From the NCBI RefSeq assembly GCF_029323795.1, contig NZ_CP119758.1, positions 1,488,001 to 1,552,000 on the forward strand: a stretch of DNA of 64,000 nucleotides, given 5' to 3'. The translations under genes were made by a program, and so were the position numbers. Of this stretch, positions 59,196 to 64,000 are shown piece after piece (the stretch's first letter is position 1; each line of letters begins with the position of its first letter). The notes beneath the pieces are model-generated. The model had not been told where the DNA came from and searched no databases. It was given only the letters and a program-made list of their open reading frames with translations. The stretch comes from Zobellia alginiliquefaciens. Lineage in GTDB: Bacteria > Bacteroidota > Bacteroidia > Flavobacteriales > Flavobacteriaceae.

Positions 59196-59810
59196 ATGAG
59201 TAAAATGAAGAGGATAAAAAACATAGGCATAATTGTACTATTGTTAACGTCCATGAATGTTTTTGCACAAAGCCGAAACTGGACCACGGAAACCACTAAA
59301 GACGGAAAATCTACGGTAAAGTATGATTTGGTAAAGGAGGAAGAAGGAACGCACTTTTACTACATTGCGCAGACCACGGCCAAGATATCATTAGACGAAT
59401 TGGACACCTATTTTTCCAACACGGCAAATCATAAAAATTTTCTGGAGCGAACACCCATCACCAAGGAAATAGAAAAAACTTCGGATAATGAATGGCTGGG
59501 CTACTATTATTTTGATGCACCTTGGCCTATGGCGAATAGCGATATTGTCATAAAGTTCAATCGCGTTAAGGAGGATAATAAGCTTGTTTTTTCTGCGAAT
59601 GCAGTATCAAACACCTATAAACCAGAGGATGTTAAAAGAATGTCTAGCTATAAAGTAATCTACGAGTTTGAAAAAGTAGATGCCACAACAACAAAAATAA
59701 CCTATAACGCAGATTACGTTCCCGTGGGCTCTATTCCAAATTTCTTAATAAAAACTTGGTTTCCAGAAGGCCCCGCAAACATAGTTAGAAATATAGGTTC
59801 AATGGAATAA
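59196..59810 (+). CDS. Exported START-domain (SRPBCC) lipid-binding protein
   Basis: The 204-residue protein has a signal peptide (IVLLLTSMNVFAQ). The mature part is START-like: TTAKISLDELDTYFSNTANH, LGYYYFDAPWPMANSDIVIK and ITYNADYVPVGSIPNFLIKT, with the typical closing helix (EGPANIVRNI). It should bind a hydrophobic molecule in the periplasm. It follows the SDR by 27 bp and is followed 39 bp later by a membrane protein, in one transcript, so it may carry the SDR substrate or product. Confidence 0.83.
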   Translation: MSKMKRIKNIGIIVLLLTSMNVFAQSRNWTTETTKDGKSTVKYDLVKEEEGTHFYYIAQTTAKISLDELDTYFSNTANHKNFLERTPITKEIEKTSDNEWLGYYYFDAPWPMANSDIVIKFNRVKEDNKLVFSANAVSNTYKPEDVKRMSSYKVIYEFEKVDATTTKITYNADYVPVGSIPNFLIKTWFPEGPANIVRNIGSME

Positions 59811-59849
59811 GTGTAATTTAGTAGAATAGACTATCTAAAACATAAAGAT

Positions 59850-60362
59850 ATGGATATATTAAAAGCAGCAACAGACTGGGCAAAGGCCGAACTTTTTTCA
59901 ACCCCGTTTTTCATGCTCTTTGGAGTGGTATTTTTGGTGGCAAGCTTAGGATTTTGGCAATTGGGAAAGACGGATATGGCAAGAGCCTACATCATTCCCA
60001 CCCTGGTGGCCGGTACCTTACTTTTAATTATTGGCCTTGGTTTATTTTTTACCAACAAATCTAGAATTACACAATTTGAAACAGCGTACCATACAGATGC
60101 CACTGCTTTTATCGCTTCGGAGTTAGAGCGTGCCGAAGCCACTTTAAAAGAGTACAATACCATTGTTTTTACGGCTATTCCCATTATAATCGTTGTCTGT
60201 GCTTTGGTGTTGGTATTTGTTCCTACTCCCGGTTGGAGAGCTAGCATGATCACAACTATAGCCATGTTGGTGGTTATTTTATTGGTGGATGGAACTGCCC
60301 ATGCCAGAATAGATGGGTACAACAAACAGTTATTAGCAGCAGAAAAAGAATTGAAGAAGTAA
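59850..60362 (+). CDS. Membrane protein, hypothetical
   Basis: The 170-residue protein has four membrane segments: FFMLFGVVFLVASLGFW, AYIIPTLVAGTLLLIIGLGL, IVFTAIPIIIVVCALVLVFV and MITTIAMLVVILLVDG. A helical loop (HTDATAFIASELERAEATLK) joins the two pairs. I recall similar four-helix proteins next to AraC regulators in other flavobacteria, but no characterised one. It starts 39 bp after the START gene and ends 1 bp before the AraC gene. Function unknown. Confidence 0.7.
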   Translation: MDILKAATDWAKAELFSTPFFMLFGVVFLVASLGFWQLGKTDMARAYIIPTLVAGTLLLIIGLGLFFTNKSRITQFETAYHTDATAFIASELERAEATLKEYNTIVFTAIPIIIVVCALVLVFVPTPGWRASMITTIAMLVVILLVDGTAHARIDGYNKQLLAAEKELKK

Positions 60363-60363
60363 T

Positions 60364-61275
60364 ATGCAGCATTTTAAAACCTTATCGGCGTACATAGATT
60401 ATTTAGAACTACCAGGTCCGGAGCACCCTATGCTGAGTGTGTTTTCCGCTACGGGCGATGGTTTTTTGCCGTGCCCAAAAGAAAGCTCCCCGCCCATTAC
60501 CAATGATTGCTATACCATTAGTTTTAAAAAGATTGTAGATGGCGATCTTAACTATGGCCGTACCAAATACGATTTTAATAACGGAGCCTTATTTTTTCTA
60601 GCGCCCAGACAGGTACTGCAATGGAACAAAGCCGTGGTTTTTGAGCAAAAGGGCTTTTCAATCAACTTTCACGAAGACTTTTTAAAAGGAACGGAACTGG
60701 CACACCAGATCAAGAAATATGGTTTCTTTTCGTATTCGGTGAACGAAGCGTTGCACCTTTCGCCAAAAGAGGAAAAGCAGATGGAATCCATTGTGGAGAA
60801 TATTCAAATAGAATATCAAAACAATCAGGATGAGTTTAGCAAGGACATTATCATTTCACAACTGAGCACTCTTTTAAAATATGCCAACCGTTTTTATGAA
60901 CGGCAGTTTTTGAACAGAAAAGAGCTTTCCACCACCTTATTGGAGCAATTTAACCACCAAGTATCGGAATATTTTGAATCGGGTCAACTTCAAGAAAAAG
61001 GCATTCCCAGCATAGAACAGATAGCCAATAAAATGTCCGTTTCGCAACGCTACCTTAGTGACACCCTCAAAAAAGAAACCGGTAAGACCACTACCGAACA
61101 TTTGCAATTGCTGTTAATTGACGAGGCCAAGAATATGTTGTTACAACCCAGTAAAAGTATTGCGGAAGTGGCTTATGAGCTAGGTTTTGAATATCCTCCT
61201 TATTTTTCACGATTGTTCAAAAAGAAAGAAGGCATTAGCCCAACTGCCTATAGAGAAAAGTATAGCATGAATTAA
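60364..61275 (+). CDS. AraC family transcriptional regulator
   Basis: The 303-residue protein has an N-terminal sensing region (residues 1-190) with cupin-like strands, and a C-terminal AraC domain: IEQIANKMSVSQRYLSDTLK and IAEVAYELGFEYPPYFSRLF, ending EGISPTAYREKY. It is the last gene of the SDR-START-membrane unit and probably controls it; the N-terminal region may read out a product of the SDR. It starts two bases after the previous stop. Confidence 0.92.
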   Translation: MQHFKTLSAYIDYLELPGPEHPMLSVFSATGDGFLPCPKESSPPITNDCYTISFKKIVDGDLNYGRTKYDFNNGALFFLAPRQVLQWNKAVVFEQKGFSINFHEDFLKGTELAHQIKKYGFFSYSVNEALHLSPKEEKQMESIVENIQIEYQNNQDEFSKDIIISQLSTLLKYANRFYERQFLNRKELSTTLLEQFNHQVSEYFESGQLQEKGIPSIEQIANKMSVSQRYLSDTLKKETGKTTTEHLQLLLIDEAKNMLLQPSKSIAEVAYELGFEYPPYFSRLFKKKEGISPTAYREKYSMN

Positions 61276-61330
61276 GATGTTCTCACCAACCGTTGGCTCT
61301 CGCATACAAAAAGATAAAATTATCACAATT

Positions 61331-61348
61331 TTACCAAACGTTCGGTAA
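61331..61348. promoter_or_regulatory. TetR operator, site 1
   Basis: TTACCAAACGTTCGGTAA is an 18-bp inverted repeat with one mismatch, 27 bp before the TetR start. The same motif occurs at 62049-62066. Confidence 0.8.
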
Positions 61349-61363
61349 TTACAAAATTTTGTA

Positions 61364-61371
61364 TATATTTG
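61364..61371 (+). promoter_or_regulatory. Bacteroidota-type -7 element (TATATTTG)
   Basis: TATATTTG fits the TAnnTTTG consensus of the Bacteroidota primary sigma factor. It ends four bases before the tetR ATG, so the mRNA would be nearly leaderless. Operator site 1 overlaps the expected -33 region, which suits self-repression. Confidence 0.6.
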
Positions 61372-61375
61372 CACC

Positions 61376-61939
61376 ATGAGACCACAAAAGGTATTGGACA
61401 TAGAGATATTGACCGGTTTGGCAAAGGTGTTTCGCTCCAAAGGATACGAAGGAGCCTCCTTAGCGGATTTATCCGAAGCTACGGGCTTAAAAAAAGCAAG
61501 TCTATACCACAGGTTTCCCAACGGAAAACAAGAAATGGCCGATGCCGTTTTCAATCATATAGGAAACTGGGTCGAAGAGAATGTCTTTCAGAAACTGTTA
61601 AATGAAGATATTGCTCCTGAACAACGCATCATAACCGCTCTACAAGAAATTAGAATCTTGTACGACGGAGGTAATAAAGTTTGCATTTTTAGAGCTTTAT
61701 CTATGCAAGCCGGTTTGGAACTATTTGAAGAACAAGTAAAAAACGGAATGCAGAAATGGATAGCTGCTTTTAAGAATGTTGGCATTGCCCTACAGTTATC
61801 CCCTACCGAAGCAGAGCAAAGGGCGCTGCAGGTATTGATTGCTATTCAGGGAAGTCTGATTGTTACCAAAGGTTTAGGCGATATTTCCGTTTTTGAAAAC
61901 ACCCTGGTACGTATAGAAAATCAATATATAAACCCTTAA
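61376..61939 (+). CDS. TetR family transcriptional regulator
   Basis: The 187-residue protein has an N-terminal helix-turn-helix: LAKVFRSKGYEGASLADLSE, then ATGLKKASLYHRFPNGKQEM. The C-terminal ligand domain has a Cys (NKVCIFRALSMQ) and a helical dimer interface. It has an 18-bp operator before it and another before the NTF2-like/hydrolase pair downstream, so it probably represses both itself and those genes. This resembles NemR or AcuR-like regulators of small reactive or hydrophobic compounds, though the ligand is unknown. Confidence 0.93.
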   Translation: MRPQKVLDIEILTGLAKVFRSKGYEGASLADLSEATGLKKASLYHRFPNGKQEMADAVFNHIGNWVEENVFQKLLNEDIAPEQRIITALQEIRILYDGGNKVCIFRALSMQAGLELFEEQVKNGMQKWIAAFKNVGIALQLSPTEAEQRALQVLIAIQGSLIVTKGLGDISVFENTLVRIENQYINP

Positions 61940-61947
61940 AAAATTTA

Positions 61948-62031
61948 CTCGATAATCGAGATTAAATACTACGAGGCTTGCCTCGAAATTAAGGTGTATT
62001 CCTTTTAATGCCTCGCGGGCTTGCCCCGAAG
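61948..62031. repeat. Tandem palindromes of the GGCTTGCC type after tetR
   Basis: CTCGATAATCGAG (61948-61960), CGAGGCTTGCCTCG (61972-61985, perfect six-base arms) and GCGGGCTTGCCCCGAAG (62015-62031) follow one another. The last two share the GGCTTGCC core and the GAAxTA flank, so they are copies of one interspersed repeat. They lie between tetR and the next operator and may end the tetR transcript. Confidence 0.6.
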
Positions 62032-62048
62032 TAGTTTACTAATAAATT

Positions 62049-62066
62049 TTACCGAATGTTCGGTAA
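62049..62066. promoter_or_regulatory. TetR operator, site 2
   Basis: TTACCGAATGTTCGGTAA has perfect eight-base arms around TG. It lies 15 bp before the NTF2-like gene and matches site 1, so the TetR protein probably controls this gene and the hydrolase after it. Confidence 0.82.
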
Positions 62067-62080
62067 TAAACGTAGAAGTT

Positions 62081-62488
62081 ATGAAAAAACATCCGCTACC
62101 GCCTTTCAATGAAGAAACGGCACAACAGAAAGTACAAATGGCCGAAGATGCCTGGAACAGTAAAGACCCCCTAACCGTATCTATGGCATATACGGAGGAT
62201 ACCGAATGGAGAAACAGGACCAGCTTTATTAACGGGCGTACAGAAGTACAAGAATTTTTGAAAGATAAATGGACCCATGAACTCAACTACAAGCTAAAAA
62301 AAGAGCTCTGGGGATTTAGAAACAATAGAATTGCCGTACGGTTTGAATATGAATACCAGAATAAAAAGGGGCAATGGTTCAGGGCCTACGGTAATGAAAA
62401 TTGGCAGTTTGACGAAAACGGACTTATGCAAAAACGGTACGCCAGCATCAACGATTTAGAAATTAAGAAATCCGATAGAAAGCTTTGA
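62081..62488 (+). CDS. DUF1348/NTF2-like protein
   Basis: A longer frame opens with TTG at 62021 but includes the operator; the ATG at 62081 gives 135 residues. [20 protein letters not shown] and [20 protein letters not shown] match the DUF1348 (nuclear transport factor 2-like) family, whose members are about 150 residues and lack a known reaction. WAFRN-like strands ([20 protein letters not shown]) and a final [18 protein letters not shown] follow. It is directly downstream of TetR operator 2 and is followed 4 bp later by a hydrolase gene. Confidence 0.88.
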   Translation: MKKHPLPPFNEETAQQKVQMAEDAWNSKDPLTVSMAYTEDTEWRNRTSFINGRTEVQEFLKDKWTHELNYKLKKELWGFRNNRIAVRFEYEYQNKKGQWFRAYGNENWQFDENGLMQKRYASINDLEIKKSDRKL

Positions 62489-62492
62489 AACT

Positions 62493-63467
62493 ATGAAAAA
62501 ACTAAATGTATTATACCTATTTGCCTTGGCAACAACAACTTCCTTTCAAGCGCAACAAAACACCATAGAACATAAAGAATCCACAATTAAAAAAGACAAT
62601 ACAATGAACGCAGTACAATACAAGAAACTAGACGTTAATGGTATAAAAATTGCCTACAGAGAAGCGGGAACGGACACTAACCCTACCCTAGTGCTCCTAC
62701 ACGGTTTTCCGTCTTCATCGCACCAGTACAGAAAAGTATTGAATCAGCTCTCCAACGATTATCATTTAATAGCTCCGGACTATCCCGGTTTTGGAAACAG
62801 CGATTTTCCATCGGCGGAGAACTATGTATACACTTTTGACAATATTGCCACAACCATAGATGCATTCCTAGAAAAGAAAGGTATTGCAAGCTATGCCCTA
62901 ATGATACAAGACTACGGCGCACCAGTTGGTTTTAGAATTGCCACCGCACACCCGGAAAGGGTTACCGCAATAATAAACCAAAATGGAAATGCATACGAAG
63001 AGGGATTAGGGGATGCCTGGGAAAGCACAAGAAACCTTTGGGCCAATAGAAATGAAAAGACTGAAAATGCCATGTTGCATGCCTTTTCCCTTGAAGGTTT
63101 GGAATGGCAATATACCCATGGCACCAGAAACCCTGAAAATGTAAATCCTGACACTTGGCATTTAGATTATTTGCGTTTATCTAGACCCAATGCTCATGCC
63201 GTTAATATAGACTTGTTCTATGATTATCAAAACAACTTAAAACTCTATCCAAAATGGCAACACTATTTAAGGGAAAATCAACCTCCATTATTAATTGTTT
63301 GGGGTAAGAACGATGCCTTTTTTCCTGAAAGTGGCGCGGAAGCCTTTAAAAAAGATGTAAAGAACATAGATTACAATATTTATGACACGGGCCATTTTGC
63401 ATTAGAAGAAGACGGAGACAAAATCATAGGAAAAATTAGAGACTTTCTCTCCAAAATTGATCTATAA
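62493..63467 (+). CDS. Alpha/beta hydrolase, haloalkane dehalogenase/epoxide hydrolase-like, exported
   Basis: The 324-residue protein has a signal peptide-like start (LYLFALATTTSFQAQ). The core has LLHGFPSSSHQYRKVLNQLS (HGFP oxyanion motif), LIAPDYPGFGNSDFPSAENY, and Asp140 in MIQDYGAPVGFRIAT as nucleophile, in place of the usual Ser. Asp nucleophiles mark haloalkane dehalogenases and epoxide hydrolases. The catalytic His is in YDTGHFALEEDGDKI. It is co-transcribed with the NTF2-like gene and is under TetR operator 2. Possibly it breaks down a halogenated or epoxide compound that the TetR senses. Confidence 0.88.
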   Translation: MKKLNVLYLFALATTTSFQAQQNTIEHKESTIKKDNTMNAVQYKKLDVNGIKIAYREAGTDTNPTLVLLHGFPSSSHQYRKVLNQLSNDYHLIAPDYPGFGNSDFPSAENYVYTFDNIATTIDAFLEKKGIASYALMIQDYGAPVGFRIATAHPERVTAIINQNGNAYEEGLGDAWESTRNLWANRNEKTENAMLHAFSLEGLEWQYTHGTRNPENVNPDTWHLDYLRLSRPNAHAVNIDLFYDYQNNLKLYPKWQHYLRENQPPLLIVWGKNDAFFPESGAEAFKKDVKNIDYNIYDTGHFALEEDGDKIIGKIRDFLSKIDL

Positions 63468-63574
63468 CAGGTAAAAAAGATACAGAAAACCAAAATAAAG
63501 AATCGTCTAGACCGTTGATTATAAGTGATTACCGAACGGATGCTTTAACCAGCCATCAACTTATTATCAAAACC

Positions 63575-64000
63575 ATGAGAAACCTAGTTCCGATCGCCTT
63601 GCTAATTTTAACCATTGCGGGTTGCGGTGAAACGACGCAAAAAAAGAGCGAAATTGACAAAGCCTCAATTCCCGAAGCAAAAGAAGTAGCTGCTTTTGAA
63701 ATTGATTTTCCTTTGGATAGTTTGTTATCCTTTGATTCCGAGGAAGCGCTAAAAGCAGTTTTTGGTAAACATGTAAAAAGGTCCGTTGGCTACTATCCCG
63801 AAGGGATGGGCGAGTATGCCAATACGTTGATATTTCCGGATTCAAAAAACGAGGTGGAGTTTGTGTGGCAAGATGATACGGTGAACTTTAAAAAACTGGT
63901 TTCTATTAAATTATATGGTAAAAATACAGATTGGAAAACCAGCGAAGGTATTACCATTGGCACGAAGCTTAAGGCGCTTGAAGCTCATAACAAAAAGGCC
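63575..64000 (+). CDS. Lipoprotein, hypothetical, 3' truncated by window edge
   Basis: The frame runs from ATG 63575 to the end of the window without a stop (142 codons seen). It has a lipoprotein signal (LLILTIAGCGETT, Cys17), a charged linker and a beta-rich domain (LDSLLSFDSEEALKAVFGKH; VEFVWQDDTVNFKKLVSIKL). I recognise no family. A half operator TTACCGAACG lies at 63529-63538, 37 bp upstream, resembling the TetR operator arms, so it may belong to the same regulon. Confidence 0.65.
   Translation, partial: MRNLVPIALLILTIAGCGETTQKKSEIDKASIPEAKEVAAFEIDFPLDSLLSFDSEEALKAVFGKHVKRSVGYYPEGMGEYANTLIFPDSKNEVEFVWQDDTVNFKKLVSIKLYGKNTDWKTSEGITIGTKLKALEAHNKKA

Noticed and set aside
1-64000. tRNA, rRNA or riboswitch genes
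   Set aside because: No cloverleaf-like, rRNA-like or conserved riboswitch sequence was recognised in the intergenic regions I read.

Overview
The window is from a marine-type member of the Flavobacteriaceae (Bacteroidota). Evidence for this: the flexirubin-type pigment genes, the low G+C content, little Shine-Dalgarno signal, a TAnnTTTG promoter element before one gene, many SusD-free surface lipoproteins, and protein families typical of genera such as Zobellia, Maribacter or Flavobacterium. The genus is an inference and cannot be fixed from the sequence.

Region 1 (1-25.7 kb) is a dense, one-directional biosynthetic cluster for a flexirubin (aryl-polyene ester of a dialkylresorcinol). It holds the resorcinol genes darA and darB, three or four ketosynthase-like proteins, an acyl carrier protein, three hotdog dehydratase-like proteins and a thioesterase for polyene building. 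A BtrH-like acyltransferase, a LABLAT-type acyltransferase and a trifunctional MMPL/acyltransferase/methyltransferase protein are candidates for joining and placing the product. An ABC exporter, a LolA-like carrier, lipoproteins and a small beta-barrel are candidates for moving it to the outer membrane. A CrtI-like oxidoreductase, a cupin-type hydroxylase, an autoproteolytic C45-type acyltransferase and a PaaK-like ligase close the operon. The tyrosine ammonia-lyase expected in such clusters is not in the window and may lie upstream, because the first gene is cut by the window edge.

Region 2 (25.7-29.1 kb) holds minus-strand DNA-maintenance genes: a GIY-YIG protein, RecQ and a short SSB. It also carries two copies of a hairpin repeat.

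Region 3 (29.1-38.2 kb) is AT-rich and is the most unusual part. Six or seven unrelated genes or gene pairs sit in separate cassettes. Most are bounded by a cassette-specific inverted repeat (left arm before the start codon, right arm at or just after the stop codon). The spacers carry a shared structured module, and a 247-bp repeat occurs twice. An IS110-family element lies exactly at one cassette junction. The layout resembles an integron cassette array, but no integrase is in the window. A further cassette with the same boundary signals (55.84-57.46 kb) carries a nucleotidyltransferase plus DUF262 pair, a candidate defence module.

Region 4 (38.2-64 kb) is ordinary chromosome with accessory genes. 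It includes an AraC-MFS-peroxiredoxin-DoxX group, M13 and S15 peptidases with an alpha/beta hydrolase, a cholesterol-dependent-cytolysin-like lipoprotein divergent from a TPR/LuxR regulator, and a beta-lactamase-fold hydrolase with SigZ and PhzF. After the second cassette come an SDR/START/membrane/AraC operon and a TetR gene with two matching 18-bp operators flanking it and its likely targets (an NTF2-like protein and a dehalogenase-like hydrolase).
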